Shown one piece after another: positions 9,033-18,011 of a DNA stretch of 64,000 nucleotides. The DNA is from Lacticaseibacillus casei DSM 20011 = JCM 1134 = ATCC 393 (lineage in GTDB: Bacteria; Bacillota; Bacilli; Lactobacillales; Lactobacillaceae), in assembly GCF_000829055.1 (NCBI RefSeq), contig NZ_AP012544.1, positions 620,001 through 684,000 of the forward strand, in the 5' to 3' direction. The first letter of the stretch is position 1. Every line of letters starts with the position of its first letter. A program made the translations under genes and the position numbers. Under the pieces are notes generated by a model that was given only the letters and a program-made list of their open reading frames with translations, did not search any database and was not told the origin of the DNA.

Positions 9033-9061
9033 TTGACCCGTTGTCTTGCAGGGCATAGGAT
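9033..9061 (+). promoter_or_regulatory. Predicted promoter for the 5'-nucleotidase-like gene
   Basis: TTGACC at 9033-9038, 17-nt spacer, TAGGAT at 9056-9061; about 50 nt of leader precede the GTG at 9119. Confidence 0.5.
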
Positions 9062-9118
9062 GAAACTAGGGTATTAGTTTAGAAATGTCACCTGAAAGAC
9101 CGATTAGGGAGGTGCCTT

Positions 9119-10495
9119 GTGGAAAAGTTAGTGATTCTGCACACGAATGACCTGCATTCCCACTTTGAAAACTGGCCGAAAATTCGCCGGTTTATGTTGG
9201 GAACCCGCGCTGCAGAACAAGCAGAAGAGGCGAGTGTTTTAGCATTTGACGATGGCGATGCAATGGATCGTTCGGTACCGTTAACCGAAGCAACGGACGG
9301 GCAGATTAATATTCAGCTGTTGAATGAAATCGGCTATGATGCGGTGACCATTGGCAACAATGAAGGCGTCGGCAATCCGCATCAGGTGTTGGAGCATTTG
9401 TACGATCACGCTAATTTTCCCGTTGCACTGGCCAACTTGTTTGAGCCGGATGGCACGCGTCCGCATTGGGCCAAGCCCATTGTCATGAAGCAGACACCGG
9501 CAGGGACGCGAATTGCCATTGTCGGCTTTACGGCACCATTTTTCCTGACATATCAGCCAAATGGGTGGCAGGTTAAGACAGTGGCAGACGTTTTTCCGGC
9601 GATTCTCAAACAGCTTGAGGGCACCTATGATGTTTTGATTGTGCTATCACATTTAGGCATTGAGGCTGATCGTCATTTAGCCCAGCAATATCCGCAAATT
9701 GATGTCGTGATTGGCGGGCATACGCATCACTTGCTTGCAGAAGGCGAATTACACGGGACGACCTTATTAACCGCCGCTGAAAAGTATGGCCATTATGTTG
9801 GCAAGATTACGTTATCGCTGGATGATGACCACAAAATTCAGACGCGTCGTGCCGAAACCTTTCAAACCGCTTTGTTACAAGGAGCCGCAGCGGATCCGCG
9901 AGAAATTCAAGGCTATGAAAGTAAAGGCATTGCCTTGTTAAAACAGCAAAAAGTTGCTCGCTTGCCTAAACACCTGGCGATTCAGTATGATCGGCCATCA
10001 CCATTACTTGATTTTGGCTTGGCGGCGGTCGCTGATGCTGCTAAAACCGATGCGGCAATCCTGAATGCCGGCCTTTTCCTGACCCCGCTTGGCCCCGGCG
10101 TTGTCACACAGGCTGATCTTCTGACCTGTTTGCCCCATCCCATGCACCTGCTAAAAGTAACTTTAAGTGGCAAGGAACTCTGGCGTCTGATCATGGAAAT
10201 GGAAAAGAACCGCATGTTTCTCCGCCACTTCCACATGATCGGCATGAGTTTTCGCGGCAAAATTTTTGGAGACATCGGTTATCGCGGCATTTCGGTTGAT
10301 CGAGAAAAGCGGACAGTTTTGTGGCATGGCGAGCCGCTGGTTCTGGAACGGCAATATACGTTCGCAACCGTCGACAACTTTCTGTTCATTCCGTTCTTCC
10401 CAACCATCGAAATTATGGGCAGCAATGAATTTCTTTTTCCGAAACTGATACGGGAGGTTGTTGGCGATTATATGGCAAAAGTTTTTCCTTTATAA
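9119..10495 (+). CDS. 5'-nucleotidase/UshA-family metallophosphatase (YunD-like)
   Basis: 458 residues without a signal peptide, so cytoplasmic. The N-terminal metallophosphatase domain has HTNDLHSHFENW, DDGDAMDRS, GNNEGVG, LSHLGIEADRHLA and GGHTHH. The C-terminal 5'-nucleotidase domain is shorter than in UshA and contains NAGLFLTPLGPG and CLPHPMHLLKVTLSGKEL. This matches Firmicute YunD, a bifunctional metallophosphatase/5'-nucleotidase family whose physiological substrate is unsettled. GTG start, preceded by AGGGAGGT. It heads a run of genes (YutD, NagD-like HAD, membrane protein) that is conserved in order in Lactobacillales and Bacillales. Confidence 0.88.
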   Translation: MEKLVILHTNDLHSHFENWPKIRRFMLGTRAAEQAEEASVLAFDDGDAMDRSVPLTEATDGQINIQLLNEIGYDAVTIGNNEGVGNPHQVLEHLYDHANFPVALANLFEPDGTRPHWAKPIVMKQTPAGTRIAIVGFTAPFFLTYQPNGWQVKTVADVFPAILKQLEGTYDVLIVLSHLGIEADRHLAQQYPQIDVVIGGHTHHLLAEGELHGTTLLTAAEKYGHYVGKITLSLDDDHKIQTRRAETFQTALLQGAAADPREIQGYESKGIALLKQQKVARLPKHLAIQYDRPSPLLDFGLAAVADAAKTDAAILNAGLFLTPLGPGVVTQADLLTCLPHPMHLLKVTLSGKELWRLIMEMEKNRMFLRHFHMIGMSFRGKIFGDIGYRGISVDREKRTVLWHGEPLVLERQYTFATVDNFLFIPFFPTIEIMGSNEFLFPKLIREVVGDYMAKVFPL

Positions 10496-10554
10496 ATTCA
10501 TGCTATACTTTTACAATTACGAGTCGAATGATTTTTTTAAAAGGAGGGCGCGAC

Positions 10555-11181
10555 TTGGGTGAACGAGAAGCATTATCCGAACAAATTGATGTCGCCTTGA
10601 CTCCGGACACAACCAAAGAGATGGGGGTTGTCAAAGTCGACCATGATCTGATAACGATTGATGGCCGCCGCTATCGCATTGTCAAAGACCACCGTGATGC
10701 TTTTGACCTTGAACGCTTAAATGAACGATACAACGATATTCTCGATAAGTACGATTATATTGTTGGCGACTGGGGTTACGACCAGTTACGGTTGCGCGGT
10801 TTTTACAAAGACGATCGCCGCGGTGCCAGCAAGGATCAGCAGATCAGCACATTAGAAGATTATCTCTATGAATATTGCAATTTTGGCTGTGCTTATTTTG
10901 TGCTTGCCCGTTTGGATAAACCGGCAACTAAGGTAGCTGATCGGTGGCACGATCGGGAGCGAAAATCGGCGACAGGCAAAACCGCGCACCGGCAACAATC
11001 AAAGCCGACACAGCGACAACATCATGGCAAACGTAAGCCTTATGCCAAGGCAAACAAGCCATATACGGAAAAAACGACCCGATCGGCGCATTTTCATGGC
11101 GAACAGGCCAAAACAGTCAATCAAACACAACCACGCAAGCGGCATTTTACGATCCGTCAACGTGAGACTAACAAGAAGTAG
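10555..11181 (+). CDS. yutD: YutD family protein with basic C-terminal tail
   Basis: About 208 residues. The N-terminal 125 match the YutD family (IDGRRYRIVKDHRDAFDLE; YDYIVGDWGYDQLRLRGFY; YLYEYCNFGCAYFVLARLD). The last ~85 residues are low-complexity, rich in K, R, Q, H and T, and probably disordered and nucleic-acid or ribosome interacting. The start is TTG 10555: AAAGGAGGG lies 6-7 nt upstream, whereas the in-frame ATG at 10528 lies before that ribosome site. The function of the family is unknown. Confidence 0.85.
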   Translation: MGEREALSEQIDVALTPDTTKEMGVVKVDHDLITIDGRRYRIVKDHRDAFDLERLNERYNDILDKYDYIVGDWGYDQLRLRGFYKDDRRGASKDQQISTLEDYLYEYCNFGCAYFVLARLDKPATKVADRWHDRERKSATGKTAHRQQSKPTQRQHHGKRKPYAKANKPYTEKTTRSAHFHGEQAKTVNQTQPRKRHFTIRQRETNKK

Positions 11182-11189
11182 GGACAGAC

Positions 11190-11966
11190 TTGAAGTATAA
11201 AGGTTATATGATCGATCTTGACGGGACGATTTATCGTGGCAAAGAACGCATTCCAGCAGCTAAGGATTTTGTCGAACGGTTACAGGCGGCGCGGCTTCCG
11301 TTTTTATTTTTGACGAACAATACGACGAAAAGTCCTGAAGATGTGGTGAAAAATCTGGCGGAGAATCACGATATTCATGTGTCACCGGCGCAGATTTACA
11401 CGCCTTCGCTCGCGACCGCGGCTTATTTGACTGATCTCAATCATGGCGATGTTTCCGGAAAGTCGGTGTATATCATCGGTGAGCTGGGGCTGAAGCAGGC
11501 GCTTTTGGATACGGGATTGCGGTTGAATGAAGTGGATCCGGATTATGTGGTAGTCGGGCTGGATTATGACGTGACGTACCATAAGTTTGAGTTGGCCACA
11601 TTGGCAATTAAACGCGGCGCCAAATTTATCGGAACCAATGCGGATACCAATTTGCCCAATGAGCGTGGCTTGGTACCGGGGGCGGGATCGCTGATTGCTT
11701 TAGTGGAACGCAGTACGCAGCAACGGGCGTTTTACATTGGCAAACCCGAACCGACGATTATGGAAAAAGCGCTGAAGAAGATGGGACTGCCAAAAGACGC
11801 AGTGGCCATGGTTGGCGATAATTACAACACCGACATTAAGGCAGGGTTGAATGCGGGGATCGATACGATTTTAGTCTATACCGGCGTTTCTACCCGGGAT
11901 TATGTTTCCAAGCAGGTCCACCAACCAACGCATCAGATTGATGCCTTGACGGACTGGGAGGTCTAG
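11190..11966 (+). CDS. HAD-IIA hydrolase, NagD/TIGR01457-like
   Basis: 258 residues, sugar-phosphate or nucleotide phosphatase type. Motif I MIDLDGTIYRG, motif II FLTNNTTKSP, motif III GKPEPTIMEKAL, motif IV VGDNYNTDI with the C2-type cap between motifs II and III. TTG start with TAGGGA upstream, 8 nt after yutD. The stop abuts the start of the next gene. Confidence 0.88.
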   Translation: MKYKGYMIDLDGTIYRGKERIPAAKDFVERLQAARLPFLFLTNNTTKSPEDVVKNLAENHDIHVSPAQIYTPSLATAAYLTDLNHGDVSGKSVYIIGELGLKQALLDTGLRLNEVDPDYVVVGLDYDVTYHKFELATLAIKRGAKFIGTNADTNLPNERGLVPGAGSLIALVERSTQQRAFYIGKPEPTIMEKALKKMGLPKDAVAMVGDNYNTDIKAGLNAGIDTILVYTGVSTRDYVSKQVHQPTHQIDALTDWEV

Positions 11967-12599
11967 ATGAAACGCATCGTTCATTGGCTGACGCTTTGGC
12001 TAGCGATTGTCAGTGGCGTCATTTTCGTGACGATTTTCAGCACGCTGCTGACGTTCCCGATTTATGCACATATGGATAACCTGCCGCAAATCGCTGCCAT
12101 GTCGCTGGGACGGTTGTACCATAATTATTTGCAACTCATGGCATACTTAGACTTGCCGTGGATTGGTACGCTGCATATGCAGGATTTCCCCACAAGCCTG
12201 CATGGCGCGCTTCATTTTGCCGATGTGCGCCATTTGTTTATTTTGGATCTTGTGATTGCCCTTGTGACGATTCCTTTTGCCATTCGGTGGGTGCGTCAGC
12301 TTAAAGCAGCCAAGAAGCGGTATTTGCTGGTCCGGCCGTTTATGATCGGGGCGGTGGTGCCGATCATCTTAACCGGATTGCTAAGCATTAACTTTGATCG
12401 TTTCTTCATCATTTTCCATGAGGTGCTATTTCGCAATCGTGACTGGCTGTTTGACCCAGCCACGGATCCGATTATCAATGTCTTACCTGAAGGCTTCTTC
12501 ATGCTTTGCTTTCTCACGGCATTTGCCTTATTCGAGGCTATCATGATATGGGGTATCTGGCGTGGTCGTCAAGATGCCCAGCGTCAGTCACCATTTTAA
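11967..12599 (+). CDS. Integral membrane protein, TIGR01906-like
   Basis: 210 residues with four membrane helices (residues about 8-30, 90-110, 125-145, 180-205) and an exported loop between the first two. It matches the TIGR01906 family that follows yutD and the NagD-like gene in lactobacilli. The ATG directly follows the TAG of the HAD gene, so the two are coupled. Function unknown. Confidence 0.8.
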   Translation: MKRIVHWLTLWLAIVSGVIFVTIFSTLLTFPIYAHMDNLPQIAAMSLGRLYHNYLQLMAYLDLPWIGTLHMQDFPTSLHGALHFADVRHLFILDLVIALVTIPFAIRWVRQLKAAKKRYLLVRPFMIGAVVPIILTGLLSINFDRFFIIFHEVLFRNRDWLFDPATDPIINVLPEGFFMLCFLTAFALFEAIMIWGIWRGRQDAQRQSPF

Positions 12600-12609
12600 A
12601 AATCAAAAG

Positions 12610-12653
12610 CGCATGCTCCCAATATCGTTGTGATATTGGGAGCATGCGTTTTT
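12610..12653. terminator. Bidirectional intrinsic terminator
   Basis: Perfect 17-bp stem CGCATGCTCCCAATATC / GATATTGGGAGCATGCG with a 5-nt loop, TTTTT on the plus side and TTTT on the minus side. It separates the convergent membrane-protein and DedA genes. Confidence 0.95.
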
Positions 12654-12680
12654 GCATACCTAGAAAATTTGATGATTGGT

Positions 12681-13334
12681 TTAACGATCCACAACTTTAG
12701 CAGTGCGGGTTTTAACGGCAGCGATGACCATTGGCAAGAGTGAAATCAAAACGATGCCAAGCGCTACTAACGAAAAATGCTCTTTGACGAACGTTACGTT
12801 GCCGAAGTAAAAGCCGCCGAGTACACATAAGGTAACCCAGAGGAAGCCGCCTAATAAATTATAGTGGATGAACTTACCATAATGCATCCGCGAACCGCCT
12901 GACACAAACGGTGCAAATGTCCGAATGAGTGGCATGAAGCGGGCAATCGCAATGGTTTTGCCACCATGTTTATCAAAGAAAGCTTCGGCTTGCAGCAGCT
13001 TGTCGCGGTTGATCAGGCGGCCAAACCAGCCTTTACCGGTAGAAGCGGCCGACCCCACGCGTTTACCGATTTCATAATTCACGGTATCGCCTAGAACAGC
13101 TGCGGCCAAGAAGACTGCAAAGAGAATCCAGACATTTAAATTATAGGCGGCATTGGCAGCTAACGCACTGGCAGCGAACAACAGTGAATCCCCAGGTAGG
13201 AACGGGAAGACAACAACCCCTGTTTCGATAAAGACCATCGCAAAGAGGATGACATAGGTCCAAGGGCCGAAGCTATTAACGATGGTAATCAGATGCTCAT
13301 CGATATGCAGGATGAAATCAAACAGTTGGGTCAT
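12681..13334 (-). CDS. DedA family membrane protein (undecaprenyl-phosphate/lipid flippase family)
   Basis: 217 residues with the DedA core: FLPGDSLLFAAS re-entrant motif, a conserved glycine/arginine segment RFMPLIRTFAPFVSGG, and about four to five membrane helices. Family members scramble or flip undecaprenyl phosphate or other lipids in the cytoplasmic membrane. The start is ATG 13334 (TAAAGGAGC upstream) and not the open frame up to 13406. Confidence 0.88.
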   Translation of the reverse strand: MTQLFDFILHIDEHLITIVNSFGPWTYVILFAMVFIETGVVVFPFLPGDSLLFAASALAANAAYNLNVWILFAVFLAAAVLGDTVNYEIGKRVGSAASTGKGWFGRLINRDKLLQAEAFFDKHGGKTIAIARFMPLIRTFAPFVSGGSRMHYGKFIHYNLLGGFLWVTLCVLGGFYFGNVTFVKEHFSLVALGIVLISLLPMVIAAVKTRTAKVVDR

Positions 13335-13420
13335 TGGGTAAGCTCCTTTAATGAATTTACATTTCATTATACGGGATAATATGAAAATTTCATGAAACAA
13401 AGGCAAATTTTAGAAAAACG

Positions 13421-13924
13421 TCAATAAATGTCGTCTTCGATTTCCGGATGCGAATGCGCCAGTCGACTAGCCGCGGCCGCCGCCATGGCCCCCACGATGT
13501 CATCAAGAAAGGTGTGGATAATCCCCGGTTCGTGGGCATTAAGCTTGGCCAGTATACCCGGTTTAATGCGGTCAATGTAGCCATAATTGGTAAAACCAAT
13601 TGAACCATAAACATTGACAATAGAAAAGGCCAAGACTTCATCGACACCGTAAAGCCCTTCGTCTTCGGCAATGATTTTCTGCAAAGGCTCTTCAAGCTGG
13701 TTGGCCTCGGCTGCCTTATCCAGTGCAATACCGGTCATAACCGCATTTTGCACCTCACGTTTACGTAAAACGATCCGAACGTTTTGGGTTGCTTCTTCGA
13801 TGGTTAAGTTGGGGATGAACCGTTCCTGCAAAAACATGACGAGTTCGCCGATGTCACTTAAGTTAACCCCGCGTTCATGTAACAGTTGGATCGTGCGTTC
13901 ATAAAGCTTTTCTTCATTGGTCAT
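13421..13924 (-). CDS. Phosphatidylglycerophosphatase A family protein (YutG-like)
   Basis: 167 residues. The PgpA domain signature is at the C-terminus (FLDDIVGAMAAAAASR), with VDEVLAFSIVNVYGSIGF upstream. In Firmicutes such YutG-type proteins dephosphorylate phosphatidylglycerophosphate or act on related substrates. ATG 13924 is chosen; the frame is open to 14071, but that part is the 3' end of the reductase gene and AAAGGAAAG precedes 13924. It is probably cotranscribed with the upstream reductase gene. Confidence 0.82.
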   Translation of the reverse strand: MTNEEKLYERTIQLLHERGVNLSDIGELVMFLQERFIPNLTIEEATQNVRIVLRKREVQNAVMTGIALDKAAEANQLEEPLQKIIAEDEGLYGVDEVLAFSIVNVYGSIGFTNYGYIDRIKPGILAKLNAHEPGIIHTFLDDIVGAMAAAAASRLAHSHPEIEDDIY

Positions 13925-13967
13925 AATCTCACGCTTTCCTTTAGGCTGGGTGGGGTAAGGCTGATTT

Positions 13968-14954
13968 TTATCGATAAAGCTGGGTACTGTGCAACGCTTG
14001 CCGTCGTTCCGGATAAAGTCGGCTAAGTGCTTCGTTAATGGCCGTTGGTGCCTCACCGAAGCCACTGGCAATTAGTGGTAGTTTTCCCGCGTAACTAACG
14101 GCATCACCGATAGCAAAAATTCCCGGGCGACTGGTTTGCATCTGTGAATCAACCAGAATGCCGTTACGATCGGTCTTAAACTGCCAAGCCTGCAGATGGC
14201 GCTTGTCGGTGACAAAACCATAATTAACCAGCAACTTGTCGACTGTTAAAACCGGCTCGTTGTCACCCCGAACTTCCTTTAACTGCAAGGCGAGCTTGTC
14301 ATTTTCCTGTTTAACCGCCTCAATCAAATAAGGCGTATGAATGGCAACGCTGCTTTTTTCAAGTGCTGCCACACTTGCCTCGAGGCCCCTGAATTTAGCG
14401 CGCCGGTGAATCAGACTGACATGCTTGGCCACCGGCTCCAGCGCCAAAGCCCAGTCAATGGCTGAATCGCCACCGCCGGCAATTGCCACGTCCTGATCGC
14501 GAAAGGTCTCCAGATCCTGAACAAAGTAAAACAATTGCCTGCCTTCTAATGCCGGATCGTAATCAACGGCCAATTTACGCGGCGTAAAAGCCCCGCCACC
14601 TGTCGCAACGATGACGGTTTTACTCCGGAAGTCGCCTTGACTTGTATGCAGAGTAAACGTCCCGTCTTCTGCTTCATCAATCGTTTGCACTTCCGTTGCG
14701 GTTTTAACATCCGGGTGAAAATGCATCAGCTGCGTTTTCAGCTGTGAAACCAGGTCTTTTCCGCTGACATGGGGGAACCCGCCAATATCGTAAAGAATTT
14801 TGGCTGGGTATAAATTACCGGTTTGGCCACCAAGTTCGTCCAGACTCTCCAGCAATAAGACGTCTGCCTGACGCAAGCCAGCATAAAAGGCGGCGAACAT
14901 ACCAACAGGCCCGCCACCAATCACGGTGATTTCATATACATGTTGCACTGACAT
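13968..14954 (-). CDS. Ferredoxin/flavodoxin--NADP reductase, thioredoxin-reductase-like (YumC type)
   Basis: 328 residues with two dinucleotide-binding folds: FAD site [17 protein letters not shown] at the N-terminus, NADPH site [16 protein letters not shown] near residue 155, and the C-terminal FAD motif [11 protein letters not shown]. The CxxC redox pair of true thioredoxin reductases is absent ([12 protein letters not shown] region has none), which defines the TrxR-like ferredoxin-NADP reductases of Firmicutes. ATG 14954 has ACGGAGC upstream; the frame to 14990 carries no ribosome site. Confidence 0.88.
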   Translation of the reverse strand: MSVQHVYEITVIGGGPVGMFAAFYAGLRQADVLLLESLDELGGQTGNLYPAKILYDIGGFPHVSGKDLVSQLKTQLMHFHPDVKTATEVQTIDEAEDGTFTLHTSQGDFRSKTVIVATGGGAFTPRKLAVDYDPALEGRQLFYFVQDLETFRDQDVAIAGGGDSAIDWALALEPVAKHVSLIHRRAKFRGLEASVAALEKSSVAIHTPYLIEAVKQENDKLALQLKEVRGDNEPVLTVDKLLVNYGFVTDKRHLQAWQFKTDRNGILVDSQMQTSRPGIFAIGDAVSYAGKLPLIASGFGEAPTAINEALSRLYPERRQALHSTQLYR

Positions 14955-15289
14955 TTGCAATGCTCCGTTTCTATATAGTATTACGTTCATACCCTACCAT
15001 ATTTTACGAATAGTTACCAAGTTGACGAAGGCGGAGGACGGCGTCAACTTTTCGTGGGTTCAAATCTGAAGTTTTTTGCTAGAATGATTTTCCTTTTGAC
15101 GACAAGTGCTGCGACCCCTCTCTGGCCGCGGTGTTGCCAAAGCGAGTGGCGCTTATCACAGCTGGCGCCGTGATTTGTTTGATTATTGTCTGTTTTGATT
15201 CGACTTTCGCGACAAATGGCTCGTCGCTTCAACTTCTTCCGGCCAAGCCGACTGGTTGCTGTTTCTTCTTATATCGATGTTAAGACCAT
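14955..15289. other. Gene-free stretch before the IS element
   Basis: About 335 nt without a credible gene. It holds the upstream region of the reductase gene and a weak hairpin AAGTTGACG / CGTCAACTT at 15019-15050 followed by TTTTC. Nothing else is recognised. Confidence 0.6.
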
Positions 15290-16850
15290 GTCGCTCATAG
15301 TTTTTTTAAATTTAGTGTTTGGGTGGGCTTAGTGCGTCATGCCGTATTGCCAACCGCGATGGCGACCACTGGCTAGTTCCACAAACGATGCCTCGACTGC
15401 CTGGGCATACTTGGCCATCTCTGCTTTGTAGCGAACTTTGATCCGATCATCGATGCGAATGTCGATTTTAGCTTTGTGCTGTCGTTTGGCGTTTGCTTCC
15501 AGTTTTTCAAACATATGACCACCTTGGAAGACGAAGACCCGCGTCTGGGATAAGCTATCCGTTCCTGCCTGTGACCAGCCCATAGGCCGCGAACTAAAGC
15601 GTTCTGAAAGCATATGACTAATATGGCCTTCAGCTGAAGTGCCATGAAAGCCTGGTGCGTGATTGGCTTGGATCTGTTTCCAATTACGATGAATTAAAGT
15701 CCGTGCGTGAAGGACTGCTTTACGTTCTGATGGACGCAGTTGAGGATCGTTGAGCCGCACGCGGAAATAGTCATTGAGATAGCTGGAGTGCCCTTGCATG
15801 GCCCAACTCATCAAGATATCGCCGAGGTTGCCTGGAACGCCGACTGCCGCTTGTTTGCACGCTTTACGCAGATGAAACTTGTCATAGACCAACGTACAGT
15901 TTGGTAAAAAATCTGCCCCTGTTTTGATCCAGTTAGCCCCATCGCCAGCCAAGAAGAAACGTTTGGGCATCTGGCCGCCATATTGTTTCATCATGCAGTC
16001 GAGCACCGTCTGCCAGATTTCTTCGGTTCCTTCAGTTCCAGGATATTCACCTGTGATATAGAACGGGCGGATCAAGCTGAACTTTTTCCCGACGGCCCGG
16101 TAACCCTCGTGCACATAAACCATTTTAAGAAAGTGATTGTGCCATCCTGGTGCGGTACATGATCTTCATCGGCTTCAACGAACAATATCTCAGGAACTGG
16201 CGCGGGTTCATCCTCAAGCTGATCTAAAGCTGAAATATCTTTCCCTGAGTGGTGGACGACATGCATCACCGCACTCTTGGAGATCTTAGCTTCGCCGCCA
16301 TGGCGTTCACCTGATTGTTTGTATGATAATCGGGTCGCGTCTTCCAACAACTTGGCTTTGAGATCGAGTGACAGCCGACTGTGCTTTTCAATGCCCACGA
16401 TTTCATCCAGAAGGAAAAGCCGCTCATTGGTTCGTTTATCCTCATAGTATCGACGAGTGAAAACCAAGGGCCCAATTGATGATAGAAAGGTGCGCTCGCG
16501 CTTGTCCTTGATCCGATAAAACTGACGGCGATACGAGCTCTCCATGATGACTTGATCCTTCTCTTCCAAGGCTTGGCCAATTAATTGGCACAGATGATTT
16601 CTAAAGCTCTGCTCACTGGCCAAGACCAACTGACTCAAACCACCTCCCCCTCGATCATGTCTGCGACTAAACCACTGAATTCTTTCACCATATCTGAGAT
16701 GATTTGTTGTACCATAGATGACAAGAGCGAATTCCTCCTAATAGCTAGCTTGTTTTTCTTTCCAGTTAACATTCTAGCACGAAGGGATTCGCTCCCTTTT
16801 TGTCTATTCACATATCACCCACTAACTTTACACCATGAAACAGGCTCTTA
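15290..16850 (-). mobile_element. Decayed ISLre2-family insertion sequence (ends approximate)
   Basis: A single degraded transposase gene fills this segment. Clear terminal inverted repeats could not be fixed by eye: TTAGTG followed by GGGTG motifs occur inside both ends (about 15312-15330 and, inverted, 16810-16825), so the limits are approximate. It marks the left border of the peptide-biosynthesis island. Confidence 0.65.
15329..16721 (-). pseudogene. ISLre2/UPF0236-type transposase, two frameshifts
   Basis: Three consecutive reading-frame segments together make one transposase of about 460 residues. Segment 1 starts at TTG 16721 (TAGGAGG upstream; then MVQQIISDMVKEFSGLVADM) and stops at ~16638 after a GGGGG run. 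Segment 2 (to 16072) contains ESSYRRQFYRIKDKRERTF and ILFVEADEDHVPHQ. Segment 3 starts near 16123 (MVYVHEGYRAVGKK, FFLAGDGANWIKTGADF, VYDKFHLRK). The acidic residues of VEADEDH and GDGANW are those expected for this family. The second junction lies at CTTAAAATGG; a -1 slip there would join segments 2 and 3, but the first lesion also needs repair, so inactivation is likelier than programmed frameshifting. Confidence 0.8.
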
Positions 16851-16886
16851 TTTTTGATCTAACTAATAGAAGGTGATAGGATGAGG

Positions 16887-16907
16887 TTGACTTTTTATGA
16901 AAGTCAA
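16887..16907. promoter_or_regulatory. Perfect inverted repeat ahead of the precursor-peptide gene
   Basis: TTGACTTT / AAAGTCAA, 8-bp arms around a 5-nt loop, about 22 nt before the preferred ATG of the precursor gene. TTGACT inside it could be a -35 element, though no good -10 follows. It may be an operator; no regulator gene is seen nearby. Confidence 0.5.
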
Positions 16908-16929
16908 TACAATCATTGTAGGATTTAAC

Positions 16930-17091
16930 ATGGATAATCGAAAGGTTGACATGCAACGGTTGGCAGAATTGGCAGAAATTTCTGACGGCAACATGGAAGT
17001 TAACACCACCTGGACGATTCCTTTGGGCGAGTTCACGTTTACGCTCGGAACCGCAGCCTACACGGCTTGGAAGCAACACCACAAACATTAG
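16930..17091 (+). CDS. Putative RiPP (lanthipeptide-like) precursor peptide without cysteine, 53 aa
   Basis: 53 residues from ATG 16930 (TAGGA 8 nt upstream); an in-frame ATG at 16897 lies inside the inverted repeat. The N-terminal half is acidic and helical like a leader (MDNRKVDMQRLAELAEISDG), the C-terminal half is hydrophobic and threonine-rich (TWTIPLGEFTFTLGTAAYTAW) ending in the basic tail KQHHKH. There is no cysteine and no double-glycine, although SDG/GN could be the leader boundary. It is followed at once by a hairpin and terminator and then by permease, LanM-like, protease and exporter genes, which is the layout of a class II lanthipeptide operon. The assignment as substrate is inferred from context. 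Confidence 0.65.
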   Translation: MDNRKVDMQRLAELAEISDGNMEVNTTWTIPLGEFTFTLGTAAYTAWKQHHKH

Positions 17092-17141
17092 TAGCCATTG
17101 CTACTAATGTTGGAACCGAATGCCAAGACATTCGGTTTTTT
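17084..17141 (+). terminator. Tandem hairpins/attenuator after the precursor gene
   Basis: First hairpin AACATTAGTAGC / GCTACTAATGTT (17084-17111) overlaps the stop codon; the second, AACCGAATG / CATTCGGTT (17114-17137), is followed by T6 and is a standard intrinsic terminator. Placed between precursor and processing genes, it would give excess precursor mRNA with partial readthrough, and the first stem may stabilise that mRNA. Confidence 0.85.
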
Positions 17142-17170
17142 ATTATCACGATGAGTCTTAAGGAGCAGAG

Positions 17171-17974
17171 ATGTTAAACCAAATCGTCGCAACAACTTGT
17201 TATTCAATAAAACGGGAACTAAAAAAAAGTGCCTACTGGGCTAGTATTCTGTGGGTGCCTTCACTACTAGTCCTGTTAAGCATGTTTATTACGATAACGA
17301 ACACTTCCGCGCCGACGTTCAATTCAAAGATGGTTGCAACAACCTGGGAGGCTTTGTTGGGCGGCGGTGTTTTTGCAATCACGTTATTATTTTCTGCGAT
17401 GACCGTACGTGAATTGTTCAATGATCGGGCCACGAAAATTAACGAGTTGCTCTGGGCAATGAGTAGTCCTGAAGCTCAATTCTATGGCAAACTAGGCGCG
17501 ATGAACGCCCTGATCGGGAGCACGCTCTTGTTGTACATTAGCTTCATATTGGGGGTCATGTCGTTTGTGCCGTGGTTCAACCACGTGATTCGTGATTTGT
17601 GGCGAGGCTTGAGTGGGGGACAACTCTTGTTAGGGTTGCTGTTGCTGGTGGAAATCATCGAGTGGGTTGAACTAGCGGCGGCCCACTTGGCAACGAAAAT
17701 CACCAATAAAACGCACATCAATCAGGCCGTTGTTACTTTGAATTTGGCTGTGGGTTTGGCGGTGTATGTCAGTTTATTCGCCTCTTTGTCAGAATCACGG
17801 TTCATTCAAGGTCTAGCGTATGTGCTGCCTGTTTTTTCTCAGCTCCGAGTGTTTAAAGCTGGATGGGATCAGTCTTTATCGGCAGTTTTCCTAGCCATGA
17901 TCTTGGTGAGCGAAATTTTGCTACTCGGATTGTATTTCGCTTACGTACGTTACTTATATGTGCAACGGCATTGA
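17171..17974 (+). CDS. ABC-2 type permease of the peptide cluster (first)
   Basis: 267 residues, six membrane helices; starts at an ATG preceded by AAGGAGC. The N-terminal helix WASILWVPSLLVLLSMFITI and the loop MTVRELFNDRATKINELLWA resemble NatB/ABC-2 permeases. Intact. With the next permease and the ATPase at 21806 it could form an immunity or export pump of LanFEG type. Function is inferred from position. Confidence 0.7.
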   Translation: MLNQIVATTCYSIKRELKKSAYWASILWVPSLLVLLSMFITITNTSAPTFNSKMVATTWEALLGGGVFAITLLFSAMTVRELFNDRATKINELLWAMSSPEAQFYGKLGAMNALIGSTLLLYISFILGVMSFVPWFNHVIRDLWRGLSGGQLLLGLLLLVEIIEWVELAAAHLATKITNKTHINQAVVTLNLAVGLAVYVSLFASLSESRFIQGLAYVLPVFSQLRVFKAGWDQSLSAVFLAMILVSEILLLGLYFAYVRYLYVQRH

Positions 17975-18011
17975 GTTAAAGTGATTGCTAAGAGTTAAAT
18001 GGGGGTTGATG

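Noticed and set aside
16072..16123. Programmed -1 frameshift in the ISLre2 transposase
   Set aside because: CTTAAAATGG could allow slippage, but another frameshift near 16638 also breaks the gene, so decay is simpler.
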